Assembly: GCF_000337595.1 (NCBI RefSeq)
Contig: NZ_AOIL01000032.1
Coordinates: 51,174 to 92,391, forward strand
Source of the DNA: Natrialba taiwanensis DSM 12281
Lineage (GTDB): Archaea; Halobacteriota; Halobacteria; Halobacteriales; Natrialbaceae
Direction of reading: 5' to 3'
Length of the DNA: 41,218 nucleotides
Shown in pieces: positions 27,320 to 35,445 of the stretch. Below the pieces are notes generated by a model. The model was not told the origin of the DNA. It saw only the letters and a program-made list of their open reading frames with translations, and made no database searches. How positions within the stretch are numbered: the first letter of the stretch is position 1; each line of letters begins with the position of its first letter. The position numbers were made by a program, and so were the translations under genes.

Positions 27320-28524
27320 GCGGAAAACAATACTCAACCCAAGACATCACTAACGGTGTCAGCAACTCTATCAAACACACCGCTCGAGCGCTCTTCCGTG
27401 GGATAACTCATAAACGTCGGCTCGACGGTATCGATGCCAAGATCGTTATCTCCGGCACCCGGGGGAAGTCGTCTCTCACGAAGTGGACACACGATATTCT
27501 CTATGACCGGGAGTACGACGTCATGGCGAAGATTACTGGCAATAACCCGATTACGGTCCACAACACTGTCAAGAAGCCTATCTTACGCGGATCCCGAGTC
27601 CGGTTATACGAAAACGCGAGAGAACTCTCGCAGCACACGCCGAAGGACGTGATGATCCTCGAGAATCAAGCGATTAGTCCCTACACCACGCGGATGTTCA
27701 ACAGTGTGTTTTCCCATCCCGACGTGGTCGTCTTGAGTAACATCCGCGAAGACCATCTATCAACGTTGGGTGCTGACAGATACAAAGTAGCTCGAGGATT
27801 GGTCAGAGCAATTCCAGAGGGGACCCATGTCGTCAACGCGGAACAGGATCCGAACTTACAGGAGTACATCGAGACTGAGGTAGAGCGGCGTGGCGCGACC
27901 GTAAGTCACGTCTCTGTCCCTGATAAGTACGCCAACATCCCCGGTATCGAATCAGTTTATGCACTCAATGAGATACTTCGGGCGATCGGGCTGAATCCGC
28001 TATCAGACGACAAACTCGCAGTATACCGGAAGAAGATGTCCGTTGAGTGGACTCGTCTCTCCAACGGAAGGATCCACAATGCGGCCGAGGTCAACGACGT
28101 CCAAAGTACCGAGATGATCCGACAGGCACTGGTCTCAAAGGACCCCTCCATCGGTAAGATTACACCGTTTGTCTATCTTCGAGGTGATCGACGTGGACGG
28201 ACAGTGTCCTTCTTACACTATCTTACAGAACTCTATGAGGATGGTGCCATCGACGACGTCCACATCGCCGGTGAGACGACGAAAGCGTTCAGTCAAAAGG
28301 CTGATTTCCCAGTCATTATCCACGACGATACGAAGGATCCTGCGGACGAGGTACTTGGCTCGCTGCTCGCTGAGGAACGCCCTGTGATCATTATGGGCAA
28401 CACAGTTGCTGACTGGATGCGCGACCTTGAGCGTGCGATCGACGCTCGAACGGTCGATACTGACCAATTGGTCGGCCTCACTCGTGGGGAAAAATCCGAG
28501 CAACAGCCGGTTGTGACCAGATAG
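27316..28524 (+). CDS. PgsB/CapB-like poly-gamma-glutamate synthase ligase
   Basis: This 402-residue enzyme belongs to the Mur-ligase-like PgsB/CapB family, which uses ATP to join glutamate through its gamma-carboxylate. The P-loop GTRGKSS is at residues 47-53, as in PgsB. Other family marks are AKITGNNPITV, MILENQAISPYTTRMF and the strongly conserved VVLSNIREDHLSTLG. The C-terminal half has VYLRGDRRGRT and IIMGNTVADW, matching the region where PgsB binds the growing chain. Its ATG overlaps the PgsC-like stop, so the two are translated together. GC content is lower than in the flanking genes. Confidence 0.9.
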   Translation: MSGKQYSTQDITNGVSNSIKHTARALFRGITHKRRLDGIDAKIVISGTRGKSSLTKWTHDILYDREYDVMAKITGNNPITVHNTVKKPILRGSRVRLYENARELSQHTPKDVMILENQAISPYTTRMFNSVFSHPDVVVLSNIREDHLSTLGADRYKVARGLVRAIPEGTHVVNAEQDPNLQEYIETEVERRGATVSHVSVPDKYANIPGIESVYALNEILRAIGLNPLSDDKLAVYRKKMSVEWTRLSNGRIHNAAEVNDVQSTEMIRQALVSKDPSIGKITPFVYLRGDRRGRTVSFLHYLTELYEDGAIDDVHIAGETTKAFSQKADFPVIIHDDTKDPADEVLGSLLAEERPVIIMGNTVADWMRDLERAIDARTVDTDQLVGLTRGEKSEQQPVVTR

Positions 28525-28632
28525 CACACCCCCTCGAACCGCCGTCTTCCCCCTTTGTATATAGATATTTCTATACTAATATTTTTAGGACAGAAACGGT
28601 ATTTTTAATAGGTATCGGTAATATGTAATACC

Positions 28633-29745
28633 ATGGCTGAAAAACAGTCTGGTAATACAACACGGCGCGCATTGATGGGCGGACTAGTAAGTACCCCTCT
28701 TCTGGTCGGTGGGGCCGTTGCTGGATACGAGGCAACCTCACGAAGGAACACCATCGAATCTGTTAACCAGAAGGCAGTTGACCGAGACGGCGAACTCACG
28801 CAAACGACGCTTGGAAAGACCGACTCCGGATCAACGGGTGATGGTGACGCTTTCACGTATCTGAGCGCAACGTCTGACCTACTGAACAACGTTGGTCGAA
28901 CGGTCGGCGAACAGGTCCGCGTCCAACGGAATGATGATGAGGTCGCCGTCTACACGATCCAGGGTGAACTCTCCGGAGACGGGCCGGGGGTTGCTGGTAA
29001 CGCTCTCTCGCGGGCGCGCCTTGACCTCAACAATAGTAACTGGGAAGTCAACAATAGCGACCAGGAAAATCTCGGAGACTGCCGCCTGGCCTGTCCACGA
29101 CCAGAGGCGTCTGTCCCGATCAACGATGACGACGAAGTCGATGTCGATGTTAATCCAATGGTCGTCAACCCGGACCTGAGCGTCGAGGAAGCTCAGGAAT
29201 CGGACGATTACGTTGAGGTGAGCAAGCAAACAGACTCGGATGTTATCGTGCTCTCGCCCCACGGCGGAGACGTGCAGCCACATACTGGCGAGCAAGCTGA
29301 GACAGTTGTCGATGAACTGAATGGCGACGTCGATCACTGGGGCACCCGTGGATATCGTAACGGCAGTGGTGCGTTCGTCAGATGGTACGTCCCGTCCTAC
29401 AATATGTCCGAGGCATCGTATCCCGAACTTGCGGAGGTTAGCGAGAATGAATACGAGTACGCAATTGCGTTCCACGGTACCTGCGACCCCACGATCCAGA
29501 TTGGGGGTCAGGCACCCCAGTCGTTCCGCGAAGAGGTTCGTGATGCAATTAACGATGCGCTCGAGGGAACGGACCTGAACGCAGTGCTGGGAACTGACGA
29601 GTACCGTGTCGATGGAGACAATACGCTAGTGAACCGTCTCGCCATGCGCTGTGCGATCTGGATCGGCCAAGACGAAGAGTCGCGAGAGCAGTACGGTATG
29701 GAGATTGCTGAAGCCGTCGCTGGCGTCCTTGAATCGCGCGTATAA
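28633..29745 (+). CDS. Tat-exported poly-gamma-glutamate hydrolase (PF05908-like)
   Basis: The 370-residue protein has a twin-arginine-type N-terminus (NTTRRALMGGLVSTPLLVGGAVAG), so it is exported, though whether it is cleaved or stays anchored is unclear. The C-terminal half matches the poly-gamma-glutamate hydrolase family (PghP-like): His210 in VLSPHGGDVQPHTGEQ, Glu220 in the same stretch, and His281 in AIAFHGTCDPTI, consistent with a zinc site; TRGYRNGSGAFVRWYVPS and IGGQAPQSFREEV also fit. It lies 108 bases after the PgsB gene. In bacteria the third partner of PgsBC is the PgsA/CapA exporter-factor, which is absent here. This protein may cut, release or remodel the polymer. Confidence 0.83.
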   Translation: MAEKQSGNTTRRALMGGLVSTPLLVGGAVAGYEATSRRNTIESVNQKAVDRDGELTQTTLGKTDSGSTGDGDAFTYLSATSDLLNNVGRTVGEQVRVQRNDDEVAVYTIQGELSGDGPGVAGNALSRARLDLNNSNWEVNNSDQENLGDCRLACPRPEASVPINDDDEVDVDVNPMVVNPDLSVEEAQESDDYVEVSKQTDSDVIVLSPHGGDVQPHTGEQAETVVDELNGDVDHWGTRGYRNGSGAFVRWYVPSYNMSEASYPELAEVSENEYEYAIAFHGTCDPTIQIGGQAPQSFREEVRDAINDALEGTDLNAVLGTDEYRVDGDNTLVNRLAMRCAIWIGQDEESREQYGMEIAEAVAGVLESRV

Positions 29746-29924
29746 CTGAAGTACTGAATAGAAGAACAGACTCGCTCCTCGGTGACCGTCCAACAGAAAC
29801 AGTACGCGGTCGCCGAATCGTGGGCGAACTCTACCACGTACTCTCTTCTATTGTGAGGCGCTGTCTAGTTACTTGACTTCGTACGTTATGCTGCTGGAGT
29901 GTGTAGAGAGCGTGTGAACCGAAG

Positions 29925-30377
29925 ATGTTGCCGATTACGTCTTTCTTGTCGTGTACTGAGCCAATCGATCAGTTAGTGTGTTTCTCGAAGAGGCAGACAT
30001 ATCACGCGAAAACGTGCGTCACGAGAAGTAGCTGGAGCGAAGTTCCACCTACTCCACACCGTCACCGACCAGACGGTCGAACACTTCAGCGTCACAGACG
30101 AGAAAACGCACGACAGTACAGAGTTTGAGACAGGATTGTGGCTGGAAGGACGGTTAGCGATCTTCGATCTCGCCTCCTTCAAGTATCGGCGGTTCGCGCC
30201 TTCCCTTGGAAGGCAAGATAATCTTCGACATCGTAGACGAACTCTCCCGCAAGTACATCGACGTGGAAGTCGAGGTTGAACTCGACCGGAGAGAGTACGC
30301 GGGACGCAGTCACGAGAAACGGTTTCGCGTCGTCGGCGTTATCGTTACGGACGCCGATGACTACCATCTGTACATCA
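29925..30377 (+). pseudogene. ISH8-like IS4-family transposase, left part (interrupted and decayed)
   Basis: The N-terminus MLPITSFLSCTEPIDQLVCF reads in one frame, then LEEADISRENVRHEK in another, ending at a stop. After a missing stretch comes VAGAKFHLLHTVTDQTVEHF and KTHDSTEFETGLWLEGRLAIFDLASFKYRRF, then after a second deletion LEGKIIFDIVDELSRKYIDV to DDYHLYIT. These blocks have the order of an ISH8-type IS4 transposase, with the first catalytic Asp region lost. The coding sequence breaks at YHLYIT and continues in frame after 39252 (TLSREEF), showing that a later element split it. Confidence 0.85.
30370..30377 (+). repeat. target-site duplication GTACATCA (left copy)
   Basis: This 8-bp word is immediately left of the inserted block and is repeated exactly at 39244-39251. 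Removing one copy plus the block restores the transposase frame from YHLYIT to TLSREEF. Confidence 0.85.
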
Positions 30378-30391
30378 CTGAAGTCGGCTAG
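30378..30391 (+). repeat. outer terminal inverted repeat, left
   Basis: CTGAAGTCGGCTAG starts the element directly after the target duplication; its partner is at 39230-39243 in reverse orientation. Confidence 0.8.
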
Positions 30392-30639
30392 CTTGATTTG
30401 TCATGCATAGTCCCATGTGAAATTTATATCCGATTGATTCCAATGTCCATCGTGCATGAGAACAGCATCTGCCTGACTTCAGCTCTGAAGAGTTCAGATG
30501 AGAGTTCACGACTCAACAAATAGAGCGCTTTAGTGGACCCCAAAAATCAATTAGAAGCTTTAAACAAGCAATGGCAATACCCCATCGGTTCTTCCGCAGA
30601 CAGAACACCTAAACGAGAAAATGCCGAAACTAGGCTGTA

Positions 30640-30915
30640 ATGGAGTTCTTAGTCCGTGTCGATGGGGCTGACGTCTACGACCTCCCAGACGATGAGGCAA
30701 CCGCATTAATCGAAAAAGAGCGCGAGCGCGGCCGCGAGTTGATGGAAGATGGGATAATACAGGATTTTTGGCGCATACCAGGTAAACCAGTCAATATTGG
30801 CATTTGGTCTGCTTCAGACGTGGACGCTTTGGAAGAAGCTCTGACGAGCCTACCAGTCTGGTCCTACGCAGATATTGACGTCACTCCACTCGCAAGTCAT
30901 CCGATGACCGAATAA
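30640..30915 (+). CDS. muconolactone delta-isomerase-like protein
   Basis: The 91-residue protein matches the muconolactone isomerase (MIase) family in full length: MEFLVRVDG at the start, EKERERGRELMEDGIIQDFWRIPGKPVNIGIWSA in the middle, and LEEALTSLPVW...IDVTPLASHP at the end. The bacterial enzyme acts in the beta-ketoadipate pathway of aromatic degradation and forms a decamer. Many archaeal members are of unproven function. It lies inside the inserted element between two copies of its terminal motif, with no other aromatic-degradation genes nearby, so it is probably cargo. Confidence 0.85.
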   Translation: MEFLVRVDGADVYDLPDDEATALIEKERERGRELMEDGIIQDFWRIPGKPVNIGIWSASDVDALEEALTSLPVWSYADIDVTPLASHPMTE

Positions 30916-30928
30916 GCCTCCCACCTCC

Positions 30929-31037
30929 CTGAAGTCGGGCAGGTAGATTGCTCATGTACGACTGGTCTCGAAATCGATACCGGTAGTCTAAATTTCGCAG
31001 ATAGCTGTGCATGATGAACCGACCTACTTGACTTCTG
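30929..31037. repeat. 109-bp palindromic pair of internal element ends
   Basis: A left-type terminal motif begins at 30929 (CTGAAGTCGGGCAGG) and a reverse copy ends at 31037 (reverse complement CAGAAGTCAAGTAGG). The two face each other with only about 20 bases between, so the stretch can fold on itself imperfectly. The reverse copy holds a 23-bp block (30992-31014) that is a perfect inverted match of 33806-33828. It may be a MITE-like solo element or two fused IS ends. Confidence 0.65.
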
Positions 31038-31390
31038 GTTGAGTGGAAGCACGATACGGGACTCGGGCCGCAGGTCGTTCGGCGGAACGACGACAACCTG
31101 CTCTCAGTCGCCACTGACAAGGGATTTCAGGGGTAAATGAGCAAGTTCGAGTTCTATACGCTTGACGTCGATCCGCTCGCTCTCGAACGCGGACATCACC
31201 AGAAACAGTCGGTCACAACGCCCTGATCCGGGATTGTGGCTACTCTCAGTGGTGGATGGCTGGAACGTCGTATTCCTCGACCAAGCGCTCGCTCGGCTCC
31301 GCCGTGCGAGCACGATTCTGATATCGTGAGTTCCGTGAGATCGTCCTGATGTTCACTATCTTGAACATTGAATATCTCTGTAAGTCATTA
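31038..31390 (+). pseudogene. IS5-family (ISH1-like) transposase, C-terminal remnant
   Basis: Broken frames on the plus strand give the C-terminal half of an IS5-type DDE transposase: DNLLSVATDKGF (the second Asp region), then HNALIRDCGYSQWWM, TKRSLGSAVRARF, and YREFREIVLMFTILNIEYLCK. Several stops and frame changes interrupt it, and the expected catalytic Glu after QWWM appears as Gly. The N-terminal half is missing; the remnant starts at the outer edge of the palindromic ends at 31037. Confidence 0.7.
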
Positions 31391-31455
31391 TGATCTCCGT
31401 GCCATCCTGCGATTCAACACGGCAGGGTGTAACTATGCAGGCCAGTTAATCGTCA

Positions 31456-32115
31456 TCACTTAGAGGAATCATCATCGGTGTAATCGGTCCGAACCGTTTC
31501 TGATCTGCCTTCAATCGAGTTCAGGAGATCGTCACCTCCAATGAGGTCATGTTTGAACAGATGGACGAGTTCATCGTTGGTGAGTGATTCACCTGTCTCA
31601 AACATATCGAGCAACTCGTCATCCGAGACATCCCGCTGAGTTTCGATTGTGAGGTCGAACTCGTCCAAGAGACAGTTTTGGTTCTCGATGACTTGCCGGA
31701 TGCCTCCTTCGACCAGCGAGGCGAACACTTCTTGCCCCAACAGCGGTGGTTCTTCGACTCCGCTGTAGATTAACGCAAGCCAGCCTTCGAGTGCTTTTTT
31801 CATCCGCGACCATTCCTCTTCGGTGTATTCGTCCGCATACGCCATGCCCCTGCTCACGCTTTCGTCGTCTTCGTCTTCGACCAGTCGCGGTTGATGGCGA
31901 GGGTCGAAAATTTGCCAGCAGTCCCTACTATCTAGCGCGGTGAACAAGTAGTGGCCGTCGAGGAGCGAGTGATAGATACGCTCACGAATCCGCCGCCGAG
32001 CGTTGATCTCGCTCTGACTGTACTCATAGTCGGTTTCTCCGGCAAGATAGGCGCGGTCCTCGGGCGTGAGAACTCCCCGTGGACGGTCGCCATTACCGGC
32101 AGTTTTTTCTCCCAT
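31456..32115 (-). CDS. haloarchaeal hypothetical protein
   Basis: The 219-residue acidic protein begins MGEKTAGNGDRPRGVLTPEDRAYLAGE and continues ARRRIRERIYHSLLDGHYLFTALDSRD, a pattern I recall in many haloarchaeal proteins of unknown function. The remainder is helical and acidic, with no membrane segment or catalytic motif I can see. It is divergent from the MFS transporter with only 70 bases between the starts, so they may share control. It lies inside the inserted element. No function is assigned. Confidence 0.7.
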   Translation of the reverse strand: MGEKTAGNGDRPRGVLTPEDRAYLAGETDYEYSQSEINARRRIRERIYHSLLDGHYLFTALDSRDCWQIFDPRHQPRLVEDEDDESVSRGMAYADEYTEEEWSRMKKALEGWLALIYSGVEEPPLLGQEVFASLVEGGIRQVIENQNCLLDEFDLTIETQRDVSDDELLDMFETGESLTNDELVHLFKHDLIGGDDLLNSIEGRSETVRTDYTDDDSSK

Positions 32116-32185
32116 GTTTCGGATACCGACTTGTAGATAAGCTATCGCTGAAACTTATAACTGTCGGGCCCAACATCCAATCCAG

Positions 32186-33406
32186 ATGGTGAAGACCGAC
32201 CATAGCGAGTGGAATCAGACAAGCATTGTTGCTCGACTAATTTCGAGGGAAGCACTCCTCCTTGTGGGTATCGTTCTTGTCGGGTTGAATCTACGTCTAG
32301 CGGTCACGTCGGTTTCACCTGTGCTTGGACAGATACGGACGAGTCTGGGATTGAGTTACGCTACTGTAAGTCTTCTAACGACGATTCCAACGCTCTGCAT
32401 AGGTATTTTTGCATTCGCTGCTCCTCGGATCGCTCGCCGACTCGGCCGTGAGCGCGCTATCCTCTGGGCGACAATTCTCACGGGCGGAGCGACAGTCGGC
32501 CGACTGTTAGGTGGATATGTCTTTGTGCTGTTCGGGACGACCATAGCGATTGGCGTCGGTATCGGAATCATCCAAACACTGCTTCCAGAACTCGTGAGTG
32601 AGTATTTCCCCGACCGCGCTGCCTTCGCAACCGGGCTGTACACTGCGAGTTTGGTCGGTGGCGCGGGTCTCGCATCTGGACTCACCGTCCCAATCGAAAC
32701 CCTCACCGGGTCGTGGCAGGCTGCGCTCGCCATGTGGGCGGTTCCTGCGGCGGCCGCAGTTCTCGTTTGGCTTCCAGTGACACACGAGACGCAATCGTTC
32801 TCCGATCATGAGAGAGAGAACTCCTCACATGGGATACCGTGGCGACAGCCGTGGGCGTGGGCTCTAACACTCCTCGTGATGGTGATTGTCTTCATGTATT
32901 TCGTGGAATTGACGTGGATCGTACCCTACTATACGGGACTTGGCTGGAGTGCCAAACGCGCTGGATACTTGTTGACGGTCTCCATCGGGGGGCAAGTCGT
33001 CGGTGCCCTCGTGATTAGTGGGCTGGCCGACCGACTGCATGACCGCCGCCCTGCACTCGTCGTACTTTCCGGGTTGAGTATCGTTGGGTTAGCCGCTGTC
33101 GCGCTGGTTCCGCGTCTGAGCCCGTGGCTCTGGGTGGTGATAATGGGATTGGGGGTTGGCGGAGCGTCGGTGTTGTCGCTAACATTGCCAATCGATTACG
33201 CGCCGAATGCGGACGCGGCGGGACGATTGAGCGCAATGGTGATTGGAATCGGGTATTCCATCGGTGCATTCGGGCCATTCATCACGGGGTGGCTGCGAGG
33301 CCTCTTCGGTGGGTATCGACTGACATTTCTGGGATTTGCAGGACTCGGTGTTCTCATGCTTGTGCTTTCGGTGATGTTGAAACCAGGTAGAACGATTGAA
33401 GCGTAA
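32186..33406 (+). CDS. CynX/NimT-family MFS transporter
   Basis: This 406-residue carrier has twelve hydrophobic segments and resembles the CynX/NimT (cyanate or 2-nitroimidazole transporter) branch: LVGLNLRLAVTSVSPVLGQIRTSLGLSYATVSLLTTIPTLCIGIFAF at the N-terminus, then APRIARRLGRERAI in the loop between helices 2 and 3. Its second half has ISGLADRLHDRRPALVVLSG in the equivalent loop. It starts 70 bases from a divergent hypothetical gene. As part of the mobile block it could be an efflux or uptake function for small toxic molecules; the substrate is unknown. Confidence 0.9.
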   Translation: MVKTDHSEWNQTSIVARLISREALLLVGIVLVGLNLRLAVTSVSPVLGQIRTSLGLSYATVSLLTTIPTLCIGIFAFAAPRIARRLGRERAILWATILTGGATVGRLLGGYVFVLFGTTIAIGVGIGIIQTLLPELVSEYFPDRAAFATGLYTASLVGGAGLASGLTVPIETLTGSWQAALAMWAVPAAAAVLVWLPVTHETQSFSDHERENSSHGIPWRQPWAWALTLLVMVIVFMYFVELTWIVPYYTGLGWSAKRAGYLLTVSIGGQVVGALVISGLADRLHDRRPALVVLSGLSIVGLAAVALVPRLSPWLWVVIMGLGVGGASVLSLTLPIDYAPNADAAGRLSAMVIGIGYSIGAFGPFITGWLRGLFGGYRLTFLGFAGLGVLMLVLSVMLKPGRTIEA

Positions 33407-33630
33407 TGTCCTTCCAAAATCGCGTGAATGGCCCCATGACGAGAGTCGCGGTCTGGTGTCAGGGTTAGTGGAAACTACGACACGTTCACTTCACTCGGTC
33501 GTATCTCAGTCCCTTCCCCGCCGATTCTCGCAAGAGGTCGGGTAGCACTACTTCTGGGGTTTAACACCGATTTCGGCTTGGTTTGCGTCCAAGGGTTAAA
33601 TTACGGTGAGGTTACAGTGAATCCATACTG
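33407..33630. other. non-coding stretch after the MFS gene
   Basis: About 220 bases with no gene I can support. It precedes the truncated minus-strand fragment that abuts the internal terminal motif. Confidence 0.4.
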
Positions 33631-33783
33631 TCATTCAGTTTCCTGACCTTCTTCGATTTGTAGCTGGTGATACATACTTTCGGTCGTGATTTCCTCGATT
33701 ATTTCCGTCTGTAATTCGGTGGATTGGGAGGCACAACTCCCGATCAGCGCGGAAATGTTGAGGTAAGCACGTCCGGTAGTGTC
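33631..33783 (-). pseudogene. C-terminal gene fragment cut by an internal element end
   Basis: The minus strand reads TTGRAYLNISALIGSCASQS, then TELQTEIIEEITTESMYHQL, then QIEEGQETE and a stop at 33631-33633. The frame runs into the terminal motif that begins at 33783, so the upstream part of the gene is missing. The peptide looks like a real protein end (helical, acidic), but I do not recognise its family. Confidence 0.45.
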
Positions 33784-33828
33784 AGAGGTCGGCTAGGTCG
33801 ATTCGTCATGCACAGCTATCTGCGAAAT
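33783..33828 (+). repeat. internal copy of the element terminal motif
   Basis: This copy begins CAGAGGTCGGCTAGG and continues TCATGCACAGCTATCTGCG. It resembles the outer left end at 30378 and shares a perfect 23-bp inverted match (33806-33828) with 30992-31014. Its inner side faces right, toward the HxlR gene. Confidence 0.75.
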
Positions 33829-34011
33829 GTAGATTGCCGAGATTTGTTTCGGTGTCATCGAGAATGAAAAATCCACCTAGCCCCCTTCAGGAATGGTTGA
33901 ATTATATTCCGACACCCACAATAGTACATGTCTCGTCTCTTTGCTCAGCGTATGTCTCACTCGAATACGTCGACCGATGGTTCAGAACGAACTCGCCCAG
34001 TACGTCGTGAC

Positions 34012-34323
34012 ATGCAATGTACGGATATGGCAACTAAAAGTACATTATTCGAACTTATGGGAAAAGCACACACGATTGCCATTCTTCATGAGTTCGCGGT
34101 TGAACCTGAGCCATGGCGATTCAACGAACTCAAAGACCGGTTGAATATTTCTCCGAATACGCTCTCCGAGCGACTGAGTGAACTTGTTGATGCCGAGTTG
34201 GTTGCTCGCCACCCGTACAATGAAATCCCGCCACGGGTGGAATACGAAGCCACTCCCAAAGCGCGAGAACTCGAGTCCGTCTTCGAGGATTTCCACGACT
34301 GGATGCTGCGTCACGAACACTGA
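34012..34323 (+). CDS. HxlR-family transcription regulator
   Basis: The protein (about 103 residues from ATG 34012) is a winged-helix regulator of the HxlR family: STLFELMGKAHTIAILHEFA, then RFNELKDRLNISPNTLSERLSELVDAELVARHPYNEIPPRVEYEATPKARELE, with the usual wing and the final helix VFEDFHDWML. HxlR proteins often sense aldehydes or redox stress and control adjacent oxidoreductases. The frame stays open to 33928; ATGs at 34012 and 34027 are both plausible starts. It converges with the aldo/keto reductase gene, whose promoter contains an inverted repeat that could be its operator. Confidence 0.87.
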   Translation: MQCTDMATKSTLFELMGKAHTIAILHEFAVEPEPWRFNELKDRLNISPNTLSERLSELVDAELVARHPYNEIPPRVEYEATPKARELESVFEDFHDWMLRHEH

Positions 34324-34400
34324 GGGCTTCGTCCGTACCATCCGAGGGATCCGGCTGTGGAAGGCCAAGCGTTCATCATCAGTCAGCCTGGAAAACCAGC

Positions 34401-35354
34401 CTACGAATCCGCGACGGCTCCATACGGAAGGACATCCTCAATTCGGTCGAGAGTTGTTTCGTCGAGTTCGATATCCGCAGCCGCGAGGTTACTCTTCAGA
34501 TGGTCAGCGCTCCTTGTTCCTGGAATCGGAACAACATGGTCGCCCTGATGGAGCAGCCAGGACAATGCCAGCTGGGGCAGGCTCACACCGACATCCGTTG
34601 CGACTTCTTTTGCCTGTGCTGCGAGTTCGAGATTGCGCTCTAGGTTTTCATCTTGGAATCGGGGGAGTGACTGGCGGAAACCATCGGTCACTTCGAGATC
34701 CAAGTTCCCTGTGAGGAGTCCACGACCGAGCGGCGAAAACGGGACGAAGCCAACGCCAAGTTCGCGGCATACAGGAAGGATATCCCGTTCGGGGTCACGG
34801 TGAAACAGCGAATATTCACTTTGAACCGCCGTGATAGGATGGATATCGTTGGCACGTCTGAGTTCGTCGCCACTGACTTCTGAGAGAGCGATGTGCTTAA
34901 CCTTCCCCTCGTCGACGAGCTCCGCCATTGCCTGAACTGTCTCTTCGAGAGGCGTTGCCGGGTCAACCCGGTGGAGATAGTAGAGGTCAATCTGATCAAC
35001 ACCGAGTCTATCGAGACTCGCATCGATGGACTCACGAACGTACTCAGGAGTGCCGTTGCGGCTCATCTGAACGTCGCCAGCGGCTTCGCCTTCAAGCACC
35101 ATCCCGAATTTCGTCGCAACAACGAGATCGTCCCGGTGGTCTTGAAGGACTTGGCTGAGAAGGCGCTCGTTATGACCGTCACCGTAAATATCGGCAGTAT
35201 CGAGAAATGTGAGCCCGCTCTCGATTCCGGCTTGAAGCGTTCGACGTGACTGAGCATCATCGACCTCATCGTAAACACCTGGCGAGAGCACCATTCCTCC
35301 GAACCCGATCGCTGAGACTGTCGGTCCTCCTTCGCCCAAGTTTCTGTACTGCAT
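34401..35354 (-). CDS. aldo/keto reductase
   Basis: The 317-residue NADPH-dependent oxidoreductase has the catalytic tetrad of the family: Asp52 and Tyr57 in FLDTADIYGDG, Lys82 in VVATKFG, and His128 in LYYLHRVDP. The nucleotide-binding end (IPGTRSADHLKSNLAAADIEL) is also present. It probably reduces aldehydes or ketones in the cytoplasm. It is convergent with the HxlR regulator, and an inverted repeat overlaps its presumed TATA region (35383-35413). A regulator of the HxlR type beside an aldo/keto reductase suggests an aldehyde-stress response carried as cargo. Confidence 0.93.
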   Translation of the reverse strand: MQYRNLGEGGPTVSAIGFGGMVLSPGVYDEVDDAQSRRTLQAGIESGLTFLDTADIYGDGHNERLLSQVLQDHRDDLVVATKFGMVLEGEAAGDVQMSRNGTPEYVRESIDASLDRLGVDQIDLYYLHRVDPATPLEETVQAMAELVDEGKVKHIALSEVSGDELRRANDIHPITAVQSEYSLFHRDPERDILPVCRELGVGFVPFSPLGRGLLTGNLDLEVTDGFRQSLPRFQDENLERNLELAAQAKEVATDVGVSLPQLALSWLLHQGDHVVPIPGTRSADHLKSNLAAADIELDETTLDRIEDVLPYGAVADS

Positions 35355-35382
35355 GTTGCAGATACCAATTCGTCAGGGAGAT

Positions 35383-35413
35383 GGTTAAACCATCAAGTTA
35401 GTGATGGCTAACC
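35383..35413. promoter_or_regulatory. inverted-repeat operator candidate upstream of the aldo/keto reductase
   Basis: GGTTAAACCATCA (35383-35395) and TGATGGCTAACC (35402-35413) form an imperfect inverted repeat 29 bases upstream of the reductase ATG. On the minus strand the near arm contains GTTTAACC, which sits where a TATA box would be. A dimeric winged-helix protein such as the HxlR regulator could bind here. Confidence 0.5.
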
Positions 35414-35445
35414 GAGTTCGTTCTATAGGACTTAGTTCAAGATTC

